Positions 8,307 through 17,242 of a stretch of DNA of 64,000 nucleotides are shown here, piece by piece. The number at the start of each line of letters is the position of its first letter. Position 1 is the first letter of the stretch. The position numbers and the translations under genes were made by a program. The notes under the pieces are model-generated. The model had not been told where the DNA came from, searched no databases, and was given only the letters and a program-made list of their open reading frames with translations. The stretch is from Flavobacterium sp. 9. Its GTDB lineage: Bacteria; Bacteroidota; Bacteroidia; Flavobacteriales; Flavobacteriaceae. The stretch is from positions 5,828,001-5,892,000 of the forward strand of contig NZ_PEEU01000001.1 of assembly GCF_002754195.1 (NCBI RefSeq). Direction: 5' to 3'.

Positions 8307-8972
8307 TTAAGAGTTTTTACAAGATTGAATTAAAAGCATGACTTTTGAGATATAATCCGAAAGGGCTTCAAAATTGTTTTCTTCAATAATGCTGTTTTTT
8401 AGAAGTTTACTTCCCATTCCTACAGCAGAAACTCCCGCATCAAACCAATCTCTTAGATTTTGTCGTTCCGGTTCAACGCCGCCCGTAGGCATAAAAAGAA
8501 GCTCCGGAAAAATGTCTTTTATAGTTTGTATATAGGAAGATCCAACTAAATTGCCTGGAAATATTTTTATAAGTTTGGCTCCCAATTCCTGTGCCTGATG
8601 AATTTCTGAAGGTGTTAAACATCCCGGAATCCAGGTTAAATGATGTTCTGAAACTACTTTAGCAACTTCAGAAGAAACTATTGGGCTTACTATAAAATCT
8701 GCACCAAGATCTATAAAATCTTTGGCTTGTTTTGCCGTTTTTATTGTGCCAATTCCCAGCAATAAATCAGGCATTTCTTGTTGTGCTATTGTCTTTAAAA
8801 CTTTAAAATTTTCTAAGGCATTTTCGCCTCGATTGGTATATTCTAATACTCTGATTCCGGATTGATATAAAGCTTTTAAGATTTCGATACTTAAATCTTT
8901 ACTATCATTGTAATATAAAGGCAACAAACCCGCTTGAATGATTTGTTGAATAACGCTTTCTTTTTTATTCAT
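8307..8972 (-). CDS. kdgA: 2-keto-3-deoxy-6-phosphogluconate aldolase
   Basis: The 221-residue product is a class I aldolase of the KDPG/KHG family. It splits KDPG to pyruvate and glyceraldehyde-3-phosphate, the last step of uronate catabolism. Motifs are GIGTIKTAKQAKDFIDLGAD, FIVSPIVS, WIPGCLTPSE with the catalytic-site Glu region, KLIKIFPGN carrying the Schiff-base Lys, and FMPTGGVEPE for phosphate binding. The start overlaps the end of the upstream kinase gene by eight bases, which implies translational coupling. The next gene (MFS) begins one base after its stop. Length is normal for the family. Confidence 0.95.
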   Translation of the reverse strand: MNKKESVIQQIIQAGLLPLYYNDSKDLSIEILKALYQSGIRVLEYTNRGENALENFKVLKTIAQQEMPDLLLGIGTIKTAKQAKDFIDLGADFIVSPIVSSEVAKVVSEHHLTWIPGCLTPSEIHQAQELGAKLIKIFPGNLVGSSYIQTIKDIFPELLFMPTGGVEPERQNLRDWFDAGVSAVGMGSKLLKNSIIEENNFEALSDYISKVMLLIQSCKNS

Positions 8973-9975
8973 TTTGCTTTATTAACTGTTCGATTTCGTC
9001 CACTTTTGATGTTGTCGCATCTCCTTTTATGAATAATTTTTGATAGGCCGCATGTGCTGCAAAACCTACTATTTGCTGTGATTTTTTTTGATGCAGGATT
9101 CCGTAAATAAGTCCTGCCATAAAGCAATCTCCGGTTCCTACTTTATCAATAGTATTTGTTGCAAATAAGGTTTCACTTTTATAAATATTTCCGTTTTGAT
9201 ATAAAGTTGCAAAATACTTTACGCTTTCTTCTTCGCTAAAGCGGAAGGTATTTGCAATGGTTCTACAATTGGGATATCTGGCCAAAATTTCTTTAGAAGT
9301 AATACGGGCTTGTTCTACTAAATCAGGATCTTTTTCAGATGCGATTAAATTTGGATCAATTGCTATTCCCAACATTTTTTCGGCAGACCAGATATTTCCC
9401 ATAATTACATGTGCATAATCTGCCAGTTTAGGCATTACTTGCTTAGGATTTAAACCGTATTTCCAGAGTTTTTCTCTGTAATTTAAATCTAAAGAAATAG
9501 TAATTCCTTTTTTTGTGGCAACAATTAAAGCTTCTTCACAAAGTGCTGCAACATTAGTGTTTAAAGCAGGAGCAATGGCTGTAAAGTGAAACCAGGAAAC
9601 GCCTTCAAAAACTTCTTCCCAGTTGATAGTTGATGGTTTTAACTGTGAAAAAGAGGAATATTTACGATCATAAATTACTCCGGCATTCTTGACATCGGCA
9701 CCTTGATTAAGGTAATATGTCCCAATTCTTTCTCCGGATTTAATTATGGAACTTGTATCAACTCCCATTTTATTATAATACGCCAGAATTGTATCTGATA
9801 AAAAATGATCCGGCAAAGCTGTACAATACCCAACAGGAATATTCCAATTTGCCAATGCTAATGCAACATTACTTTCTGCGCCACCAATGTAGGCAGACAT
9901 ATCTTGTTGCTGAGGAAAATTTTTCCCCATGCTGTATCTCAAAAGAATTTCGCCAAAACAAAGAACTTTACCCAT
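8965..9975 (-). CDS. kdgK: 2-keto-3-deoxygluconate kinase (PfkB family)
   Basis: The 336-residue ribokinase-fold kinase phosphorylates 2-keto-3-deoxygluconate to KDPG using ATP. It shows the N-terminal AYIGGAESNVALALA substrate motif, SLDLNYREKLW in the centre and the catalytic VGTGDCFMAGLIYG anion-hole motif near residue 285. It lies 6 bases downstream of kduD and overlaps kdgA by eight bases. The order KduD-KdgK-KdgA follows the pathway exactly, which supports this substrate over other PfkB sugars. Confidence 0.93.
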   Translation of the reverse strand: MGKVLCFGEILLRYSMGKNFPQQQDMSAYIGGAESNVALALANWNIPVGYCTALPDHFLSDTILAYYNKMGVDTSSIIKSGERIGTYYLNQGADVKNAGVIYDRKYSSFSQLKPSTINWEEVFEGVSWFHFTAIAPALNTNVAALCEEALIVATKKGITISLDLNYREKLWKYGLNPKQVMPKLADYAHVIMGNIWSAEKMLGIAIDPNLIASEKDPDLVEQARITSKEILARYPNCRTIANTFRFSEEESVKYFATLYQNGNIYKSETLFATNTIDKVGTGDCFMAGLIYGILHQKKSQQIVGFAAHAAYQKLFIKGDATTSKVDEIEQLIKQNE

Positions 9976-9981
9976 GATTTA

Positions 9982-10776
9982 TTAGTCTTCGTTTGATGGT
10001 TTTCCTATCGTAGCCAGAATTCCTCCGTCTACATAAACTATATGTCCGTTTACAAAATCACTTGCTTTAGAACTCAAAAATATCGCTGCTCCCTGCAAAT
10101 CTTCGGGATCTCCCCAACGTCCTGCTGGTGTTCTTCCAATAATAAATTCATTAAAAGGATGTCCGTTTACTCTAATTGGTGCCGTTTGACTTGTTGCAAA
10201 ATATCCCGGACCAATTCCGTTTGTCTGAATATTGAATTTAGCCCATTCTGTAGCCATATTTTTGGTCAGCATTTTCAATCCTCCTTTTGCAGAAGCATAA
10301 GCACTTACAGAGTCTCTGCCAAGTTCGCTCATCATCGAACACATATTAATAATTTTACCACCGCCACGACTGATCATTCCTTTGGCAACATTTTTTGAAA
10401 CGATAAATGGCCCTGTTAAATCTACTTTGATTACGGCTTCAAAATCCGCAACTTCCATTTCTATAATTGGAGTTCTCTTGATAATTCCTGCGTTGTTTAT
10501 TAAGATATCAATAGGACCAACTTCGGCTTCTATTTTGTTGATTGCTGCGATTACTGCGGCTTCATCCGTAACATCAAAAATATATCCGTAGGCTTCGATT
10601 CCTACTGACTTATATTCAGCAACAGCAATGTTTACTGCATCTTGCGAAGAGTGATCGTTTATAACAATTTTTGCACCGGCATGTCCAAGTCCTTTTGCCA
10701 TCGCCATTCCCAGACCATGAACTCCGCCTGTAATAAGTGCTATTTTTCCAGTTAAATCAAATAAGTTAATTGACAT
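9982..10776 (-). CDS. kduD: SDR dehydrogenase, 2-keto-3-deoxygluconate-forming (KduD type)
   Basis: The 264-residue short-chain dehydrogenase has the NAD-binding ITGGVHGLGMAMAKGLG motif near residue 15, LINNAGI near 90, and the catalytic YASAKGG (Tyr-x3-Lys) near 160. The family includes gluconate 5-dehydrogenase and KduD. With KduI and KdgK in the same strand and locus, KduD is the better call. It would reduce 2,5-diketo-3-deoxygluconate to 2-keto-3-deoxygluconate in the cytoplasm. A palindromic repeat and about 300 bases separate it from the DUF4861 gene upstream, so it may head a separate kduD-kdgK-kdgA-MFS operon. Confidence 0.88.
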   Translation of the reverse strand: MSINLFDLTGKIALITGGVHGLGMAMAKGLGHAGAKIVINDHSSQDAVNIAVAEYKSVGIEAYGYIFDVTDEAAVIAAINKIEAEVGPIDILINNAGIIKRTPIIEMEVADFEAVIKVDLTGPFIVSKNVAKGMISRGGGKIINMCSMMSELGRDSVSAYASAKGGLKMLTKNMATEWAKFNIQTNGIGPGYFATSQTAPIRVNGHPFNEFIIGRTPAGRWGDPEDLQGAAIFLSSKASDFVNGHIVYVDGGILATIGKPSNED

Positions 10777-10820
10777 TTTTTTTTCTTTTTTTTGGTTAAT
10801 AGTAATCTGATATTTTTATT

Positions 10821-10954
10821 GAATTGCCTGCAGCTTTAGCTGGAGGTTAAAGAGTTGATGACAGATGTGGCTTTAGCCAAAATGTTTTTTTAATTCGGCT
10901 AAAGCCAACACTAATATTTCCATTTATTCCTCCAGCTAAAGCAGGAGGCTATTC
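10821..10954. repeat. Nested palindromic repeat, copy 2
   Basis: The outer arms 10821-10846 and 10929-10954 (gaat-gcct core, agctttagctggagg) pair over 26 bases with a few mismatches. The inner arms 10869-10881 (ggctttagccaaa) and 10894-10906 pair with one mismatch. Architecture and sequence match the middle and inner layers of the element at 3073-3379, but the outermost layer is absent. It occupies the gap between the DUF4861 and kduD genes; the rest of that gap (to 11079) shows nothing else. Confidence 0.8.
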
Positions 10955-11079
10955 AAAAATTAAGATAGAATTGATGCTAAATTCTTTTCAAAATTGACAT
11001 AAGTAAGACCGTCAACTACAATTTAATGCATTGATTAAGTCAGTTTATATAAAGTTTTTATTTATATAATAAAGAAGCC

Positions 11080-12210
11080 TTATTCTACTTTTGTAATAAG
11101 CGGATTTTTTAATTGCAGGTAGAAATTATCCAGATAATTGAACCATTGTTTTGCATCGGTAATTTTTCCAGCTTTGTTCCATGCAGCTCCGGTGTAATAG
11201 ATGATTGGTTCATTATTGGTAACCGTAGTTTTGGCTAATATTTGCGTATTCGTTACAAACATATTTTTTACTGGTGTCGTTACTATCGAACCAACTCCAG
11301 TTGTTCCGTCTTCGCCAAAAGTTGGCTCCCAATAACCCAAAATACCTTGTTGCTCGTTTAGCGAAATAACTCCAGCTTTCTCTCTTTTGCTTAGACCGAC
11401 TACAACATCCATTGTTTTATTTCCATCAAAAGTATAAGTGTTTTCTACTCGATTAAGTTGTGAACCAGCGTCGATAGAAATCAGTTTTGTGGCTTTTACT
11501 TTGATTCCGCCAGCATCCCAGGCATCATAAGACAATAAAAATGTACTTCTCAAAGGACCGTTATCAAACACTTTCCATTGGTGATAATTTGCCGAATAAC
11601 GGATACTGTCTTTTACATAAGGCGCCATATTTCCTGCGCCCAATGTTGGTCCAACATGATAATAATCCATTCCGTCACCGGCATCGATATGATAATTCCC
11701 TCGTTTGTAACGATCGTTTAGTATCATTTTATTCGTTCTTTTAACCCAAACATCAAAACCCGAAGCATCTTCGCTGGTTTTTTCTATAGCTTTTCCATAA
11801 GCGCGAAAAGCTATTTGGTCGTTTTCCCAGGCAAAATCATCTTTGCGTTCCGGTACATAACGTGCGTAAGTTTTAACCGCAAAAGTTTCCGGTTTTCCTT
11901 TTTGAATTATAAGCTTAACAGATGTTTTTGGTTTAAGACTAATCTGAACCAGTAAATTTTGAATAGAAGAATGTCCACGATGTTCTAATTGAAAAGGAAC
12001 TTGCTTTTTTGTAGTTTGATTAATTACAACAAAATTTGCAGTATCTATTTGCGGATAACGTGCCAAAACAGTTTGCCAGTTTATAGAAGCTACAGTTTCT
12101 TTTCGTTCTAATACCGAATTATTCTGAATTGTTATTGTCGCTTTTGTTTGTGCCAAAAGGCTCAATGGTAATACAAAAGCAAAACCAATAAGGTGTTTTA
12201 TCATTTTCAT
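11080..12210 (-). CDS. Exported DUF4861 family protein
   Basis: The 376-residue product has a signal peptide (MKMIKHLIGFAFVLPLSLLA, cleaved near LLAQT), then a mostly beta protein including NQTTKKQVPFQLEHRG, DFAWENDQIAFRAYGKA, and GDGMDYYHVGPTLGAGNMAP. These segments match DUF4861, a family I know as a regular partner of kduI in uronate-containing polysaccharide loci of Bacteroidota. Its reaction is not established. The fold resembles mutarotase or beta-sandwich sugar-acting proteins, so a periplasmic role on unsaturated uronate or its oligosaccharides is plausible. It begins 6 bases after kduI, in the same operon. Confidence 0.8.
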   Translation of the reverse strand: MKMIKHLIGFAFVLPLSLLAQTKATITIQNNSVLERKETVASINWQTVLARYPQIDTANFVVINQTTKKQVPFQLEHRGHSSIQNLLVQISLKPKTSVKLIIQKGKPETFAVKTYARYVPERKDDFAWENDQIAFRAYGKAIEKTSEDASGFDVWVKRTNKMILNDRYKRGNYHIDAGDGMDYYHVGPTLGAGNMAPYVKDSIRYSANYHQWKVFDNGPLRSTFLLSYDAWDAGGIKVKATKLISIDAGSQLNRVENTYTFDGNKTMDVVVGLSKREKAGVISLNEQQGILGYWEPTFGEDGTTGVGSIVTTPVKNMFVTNTQILAKTTVTNNEPIIYYTGAAWNKAGKITDAKQWFNYLDNFYLQLKNPLITKVE

Positions 12211-12216
12211 AATCTG

Positions 12217-13059
12217 TTATTTTAAATCATTAATTGCGCAGTGATCCATATCTCCATAATCTAAATTTTCTCCCGCCATTCCCCAAATAAAAGTATAATT
12301 TGAAGTTCCCGCGCCGGAATGAATCGACCAGTTTGGCGAGATCACCGCTTGTTCATTTTGCATCCAGAGATGTCTTGTTTCTTGCGGTTGTCCCATAAAA
12401 TGACAAACACTTTGATTTTTTGGTACTTCAAAATAAAAATACGCTTCCATACGTCTGTCGTGCGTGTGTGCCGGCATCGTATTCCAGACACTTCCTGATT
12501 TTAGTTCTGTCATTCCCATTTGAACCTGACAAGTTTGCACTACACTATTTACAATCAATTTGTTGATAATGCGATGATTTGCCGTTTCCATAGCGCCCAA
12601 TTCTACAATTTCGGCGTCAGCTTTTGTTATTTTTTTAGAAGGATAAGCATGATGTGCAGGAGCAGAGTTCAGATAGAATTTGGCTGGAAAATTTGAATCT
12701 GCTGATGCAAAAAAAACTTCTTTGGTTCCTTTACCAAGATATAAAGCTTCTTTAAAGTCAATTTCAAATTGTTCTCCGTCAGCAGTGATAATTCCTTTTC
12801 CGCCTACGTTTATTATTCCTAATTCTCTTCTTTCCAGAAAATATTCCGCTTTTAAATCAGCAGGATTTGGCAAAATAACTTTTTCATTTATTGGCATTGC
12901 GCCGCCTACAATATATCTGTCAAAATGCGATAAGGTTAATTTTACCTGATCTTCGACAAAAACGGTTTCGATTAAAAAATTTTCGCGTAATTCTTCAGTA
13001 TTCATTTGTTTTGCCTCTTTTGGACTGACAGCAAAACGGCTTTCAAAATTGGAATTCAT
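12217..13059 (-). CDS. kduI: 5-keto-4-deoxyuronate isomerase
   Basis: The 280-residue cupin-fold enzyme converts 4-deoxy-L-threo-5-hexosulose uronate (from spontaneous ring opening of unsaturated uronate) to 2,5-diketo-3-deoxygluconate. Length equals that of the E. coli protein (278). The zinc motif PAHTHDRRMEAYFYFEV near residues 193-209 supplies two His and a Glu, and SIHSGAGTSNYTFIWGMAGE near the C-terminus supplies the fourth ligand region. It lies 47 bases downstream of the sensor-regulator gene and 6 bases before the DUF4861 gene. It defines the product of the locus as unsaturated uronic acid. Confidence 0.95.
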   Translation of the reverse strand: MNSNFESRFAVSPKEAKQMNTEELRENFLIETVFVEDQVKLTLSHFDRYIVGGAMPINEKVILPNPADLKAEYFLERRELGIINVGGKGIITADGEQFEIDFKEALYLGKGTKEVFFASADSNFPAKFYLNSAPAHHAYPSKKITKADAEIVELGAMETANHRIINKLIVNSVVQTCQVQMGMTELKSGSVWNTMPAHTHDRRMEAYFYFEVPKNQSVCHFMGQPQETRHLWMQNEQAVISPNWSIHSGAGTSNYTFIWGMAGENLDYGDMDHCAINDLK

Positions 13060-13106
13060 AATTATTTGGTTTATTGTAATTTCAGTTTGTAAACTGTATT
13101 TAGAAG

Positions 13107-16100
13107 TTAATTTTCAGTATTCAATTTGGCGAGATATTCGCTTGGCATACAGCCATAATGTTGTTTAAAAGCGGTCGAAAAATACGATGGCGAATTAAAA
13201 CCACACATATAGGTAATTTGTGCAATCGTGTAGCGCTTGCTTTGCATTAGTTCAACGGCTTTTTTAAATCGGATTCTTTTGATAAAATCCATTGCAGATT
13301 CACCCGTAATAGCTTTTAGTTTCAGATACAAATTTGATCTGCTCATTCCTATTTCTTTACTAAACTGATCGACTGAAAATTCAGAGTCTGCCAAATGATC
13401 TTCGACAATCTGAATCGCTTGTTTTAGAAATTCTTCGTCAAGCGTATTAAAAGCAATATTCTCAGGAACCATTTCTTTTCCAACAGAATAATATTCTTTT
13501 AGTCGTTTACGGGAACGCAACAGATTCGTAATTTTTGCTGCCAGTAAAGGTGTCGAAAAAGGCTTCGTGATATAATCATCGGCGCCCATTTCGAGCCCTT
13601 TTAATTGTTGGCTGGTTTCATTTCTTGCCGTTAAAAGCATTAATGGAATATGCGATGTATTGATGTTTTGTTTTACTTTTTTACAAAAGTGTAAACCATC
13701 CAGTTCCGGCATCATAACGTCACTTATAATAAGATCAAATTGCTGAATTTCTAAAAGTTCCAAAGCCATTTGACCGTCAAAAGCTATCGTAACATCGTAT
13801 ATTTTGCTGAAATAATCCTGCAAATAATCCAAAATCTCTTTGTTATCGTCTACAATTAAAAGCTTGATTGGCTGATCTCTTTCTATTACTTCATTTTCTT
13901 CCGGCAATAAAGAATCGTCTGTTTCGAGTTCATTATCAGATATAATCGACAAATCATAAGCAGATTCTTCAACATGCTGATCATTTTTATAAACCACATC
14001 TAAAACCGGAATTGTTACTGTAAAAATACTTCCTTCCTGCGTGGTACTTTCGGCAGTAATTTCGCCATGATGCAATTCGACCAAACGTTTTGTAAAGGCC
14101 AATCCAACACCGGAACCCAAATTCATCTCGCGATTATTTACCTGATAGAAACGGTCGAAAACCTTAGACAAATCGTCTTCGCTAATTCCGACCCCCGTGT
14201 CAGCGACCTTTATTTGTACCGTATCATTTTTCTTAATTAATTCTACATGAATTGTCTGACCGGTTTTGGTGTATTTAAAAGCATTCGATAAAAGATTAAA
14301 TAAAATCTTTTCCATTGCATCTTTATCAAAATAAAACTGCAATTGCGGTTCTTCTGAATGATAGGTATAATGAATGCTGTTTTTCTCAGAAAGTGGTTTA
14401 AACGATTCAAAAATTTCCTGAGTAAAACTTACAATATCGCCTTTGCCTACTTTAAGCTGACGGGTTCCCATTTCGGTTTTTCTAAACTCAAATAACTGGT
14501 CTACTAAGTTGTAAAGTCTTTTGGCATTGATGAACATTAATTCGTGTTTCTTTTTGGATATTTTATCTGCAAAAGGCATTTTTAATAATTCTTCTAAAGG
14601 CGCTAAAATCAAGGTCAATGGTGTTCTTAATTCATGTGATACATTAGTAAAGAAATCCATTTTTACCTGATTGATATAATTCCCACGTTCCTTGTCGATA
14701 CGTTCTAGTTTTAATTGCTGAACGGCTTTTATTCTTTCTTTTATAATTTTAAAACCAATATAGGCTGCTGTGCCAATTATTGTAAGCAATAACAAAGAAA
14801 ACCATATCGTTTTGTACCAAGGCGGGAGTATTGTAACTTTCAGACTTCGAACGGCGCTCATTTCGCCATTTGGACCAATTGCTTTGATTTGAAAATTGTA
14901 TTTTCCCGCAGGCAAATTACTGTAGCTAACTTTCAATTCATCTGTTCGTTGCCAATCTTTGTCAATTCCTTCTAACTTGTAATAATAGTAAGTTCGATTG
15001 GAAGAGATGTAGTTGAATGTATTAAAAAAGATACTGAATTGTTTGTATTCCGGTCCAATTTCCAATTCATTTGTTTGATCGATATGCTCTTCAAGAATGT
15101 CCGTTTCATCGGCAACGGCAACGTTTTTATTTAAAACTTCCAATGCTGTAAAACTTAATTTTAGCTGAAGCGGACGTTGTTTAACCATCGAAGGATAGAA
15201 ATAAGAAACGCCTTTTATTCCTCCAAAAAGAAGCATTCCGTCTTTGGCTTTATAGAAAGAATAATCGTTGAATTGTTTGTTTTGTAAACCATCGCTTTCG
15301 TCAAAAGTCTGAACAGAATCTTTGTCAGGATTAAATTTAATTAACCCGCTGTTGGTCGAAATCCATAGGTTTCCATCGTCATCAGGAACTATTCCGTAAA
15401 TGGTTTCTTTAACGAAATCTTTACGGGCTTTAAAACTGGTAAATGATTCCTGCGTTTCATCATAAAGGCGTAAACCTTCTCTTGTACCAATCCAGATTCT
15501 GTGTTTTTGATCCTCAGTAATACAATTTACAATATCATCGCTTTGTTTTCCGTGTCCAATGTTTCCAAATAACATTGTATCAGGATAAAAAAGCGTCACG
15601 CCGTTTGTGGTTCCAATCCAGATTCTATGTTTGCTGTCTTCAAAAAGAAAAGTAATATCGTCTGAAGTTGGCCGTTTTCCTGCTTTGTCTAAATGAATGT
15701 GCGTAAATGACTTTGTCTCAGGATGAAACTGATCTAATCCGGATCTTGTTCCAACCCAAATACGGCCTTTTGAATCTTTTAATAAGCTGTAAACCAAATC
15801 TCCGGCAATCGTGTTTGGATTATTTTCGTCATGAAGAAAACGCTGCGCAGAACCTGTATTTGGGTTCAGTAAATTCAATCCGCCGTTATGTGTTCCAATT
15901 AGTACATTTCCGTTATCGTCAAATTCGATAGCTTTTATATTATTCGAACTTAAACTGTTTGGATTGTTTTCACTATTCGAAAAATAACTGATCGTATTCG
16001 CATTTTTATTCCAGTAATTAATGCCTTTATCGTTACTTCCAATCCAGAAATTACCTTTTGAATCTTGTTTGATAACACCAATTACTTCATCATTCAAAGA

Positions 16101-17147
16101 AGGTTTTCCTGAGTTTTGACTTAAAAGATTGAACTTAATATCGTTTTTATGATAATAGTTTAAACCTCCATAATACGTTCCCAACCAAATTCCGTTTTGT
16201 TTGTCTCTAAAAAAACAACGAACCGAATTTTGACTAATAGTGTAAGGTTGAGATATTTGATGGTAATAATTGGTAAATGAATTATTTGTTGGATTAAAAA
16301 TAGTAAGTCCTCTAAAAGTTCCAAGCCAGATATTTCCCTCGGTATCTTTTCCTATGCATCTTATATTATTATCGGCAATACTATTGGTTCCGGTTTTATG
16401 AAGCAGGGAATTAGTCTGTCCATTTTCCGCATTGTATTGAATTACGCCTTCGCCTTCGGTGGCAACCCATAATTTTTTTCCGTCTACGAAAACATCATTT
16501 ATATAAGGTTTTTTGGGACCTAAATTAATTTTTATTAGTTCATGTGTATTGGCTTTTAGCTTAAAAAGTCCAACATCAGAACCCAGGATTATTTGCTTTT
16601 GCCAAACGCCTATGTAGGCTATTTTCTTAATTTCGTGAGAAGAAGCATTAAACTTAACCGTTGTAAAATTCTGGCCTTTCGGCGAAAGAACAAAAACTTC
16701 CCCTGTAATCGAGGTTGCCCATATTTTATTGGTGCTGTCTTCGGTTATTGATGAGATATACCATTCGCCAATACTTCGCGGAAGCTGATAGTTTGTAAAG
16801 CTGTCTGTGTTGTAATTATAAACACTGATTCCTTGATTTCCTCCAACCCATAATCGCCCTTTACGATCTGTAAACAAGCTTCGAATGTAATACGATTGTA
16901 AACTTGTTTTAACGTTTTTTACGGGGCGATATACTTTAAAACCCTTACTGTCATAGCGATTTAATCCGTCCTGAGTTCCAATCCAGATAAAACCAAGCGT
17001 GTCTTGCTGAATGGCAAAAACAGAACTTTGCGATAAGCCTTTATCGACCGAAATAGTACGAAAATATCGGTCTTGTACTTGCGCATGGCTCTTCGCAGCG
17101 AAAAGAACTATGTAGAAAAACGTAATGAAGGCGATCGTTTTCTTCAT
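13107..17147 (-). CDS. Hybrid two-component system sensor-regulator (HTCS)
   Basis: The 1346-residue membrane protein combines a sensor kinase and a DNA-binding regulator. Domains in order: signal peptide (MKKTIAFITFFYIVLFAAKS); fourteen or so two-component beta-propeller repeats with the IWIGT-DGL signature (about 30-690); a Y_Y_Y domain (about 700-775); one membrane helix (WYKTIWFSLLLLTIIGTAAY, about 780); HisKA with NVSHELRTPLTLI, phospho-His near 838; HATPase with NLLSNAFKYT and GSGVGLAFTKRL; a receiver with SDVMMPELDG, Asp near 1144; and a C-terminal AraC pair of helix-turn-helices. In Bacteroidota such proteins bind an oligosaccharide in the periplasm and switch on the adjacent sus-like genes, so this is the probable regulator of the whole locus. 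Confidence 0.95.
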   Translation of the reverse strand: MKKTIAFITFFYIVLFAAKSHAQVQDRYFRTISVDKGLSQSSVFAIQQDTLGFIWIGTQDGLNRYDSKGFKVYRPVKNVKTSLQSYYIRSLFTDRKGRLWVGGNQGISVYNYNTDSFTNYQLPRSIGEWYISSITEDSTNKIWATSITGEVFVLSPKGQNFTTVKFNASSHEIKKIAYIGVWQKQIILGSDVGLFKLKANTHELIKINLGPKKPYINDVFVDGKKLWVATEGEGVIQYNAENGQTNSLLHKTGTNSIADNNIRCIGKDTEGNIWLGTFRGLTIFNPTNNSFTNYYHQISQPYTISQNSVRCFFRDKQNGIWLGTYYGGLNYYHKNDIKFNLLSQNSGKPSLNDEVIGVIKQDSKGNFWIGSNDKGINYWNKNANTISYFSNSENNPNSLSSNNIKAIEFDDNGNVLIGTHNGGLNLLNPNTGSAQRFLHDENNPNTIAGDLVYSLLKDSKGRIWVGTRSGLDQFHPETKSFTHIHLDKAGKRPTSDDITFLFEDSKHRIWIGTTNGVTLFYPDTMLFGNIGHGKQSDDIVNCITEDQKHRIWIGTREGLRLYDETQESFTSFKARKDFVKETIYGIVPDDDGNLWISTNSGLIKFNPDKDSVQTFDESDGLQNKQFNDYSFYKAKDGMLLFGGIKGVSYFYPSMVKQRPLQLKLSFTALEVLNKNVAVADETDILEEHIDQTNELEIGPEYKQFSIFFNTFNYISSNRTYYYYKLEGIDKDWQRTDELKVSYSNLPAGKYNFQIKAIGPNGEMSAVRSLKVTILPPWYKTIWFSLLLLTIIGTAAYIGFKIIKERIKAVQQLKLERIDKERGNYINQVKMDFFTNVSHELRTPLTLILAPLEELLKMPFADKISKKKHELMFINAKRLYNLVDQLFEFRKTEMGTRQLKVGKGDIVSFTQEIFESFKPLSEKNSIHYTYHSEEPQLQFYFDKDAMEKILFNLLSNAFKYTKTGQTIHVELIKKNDTVQIKVADTGVGISEDDLSKVFDRFYQVNNREMNLGSGVGLAFTKRLVELHHGEITAESTTQEGSIFTVTIPVLDVVYKNDQHVEESAYDLSIISDNELETDDSLLPEENEVIERDQPIKLLIVDDNKEILDYLQDYFSKIYDVTIAFDGQMALELLEIQQFDLIISDVMMPELDGLHFCKKVKQNINTSHIPLMLLTARNETSQQLKGLEMGADDYITKPFSTPLLAAKITNLLRSRKRLKEYYSVGKEMVPENIAFNTLDEEFLKQAIQIVEDHLADSEFSVDQFSKEIGMSRSNLYLKLKAITGESAMDFIKRIRFKKAVELMQSKRYTIAQITYMCGFNSPSYFSTAFKQHYGCMPSEYLAKLNTEN

Positions 17148-17242
17148 GAAAGTGGTATTATAATTATTTTGTTCTTGTTTAATCTTTTTGATAAAAGTAA
17201 AATCTCCTCTAATTTAAAGAAAAAGTCAACATCTTATTTGCT

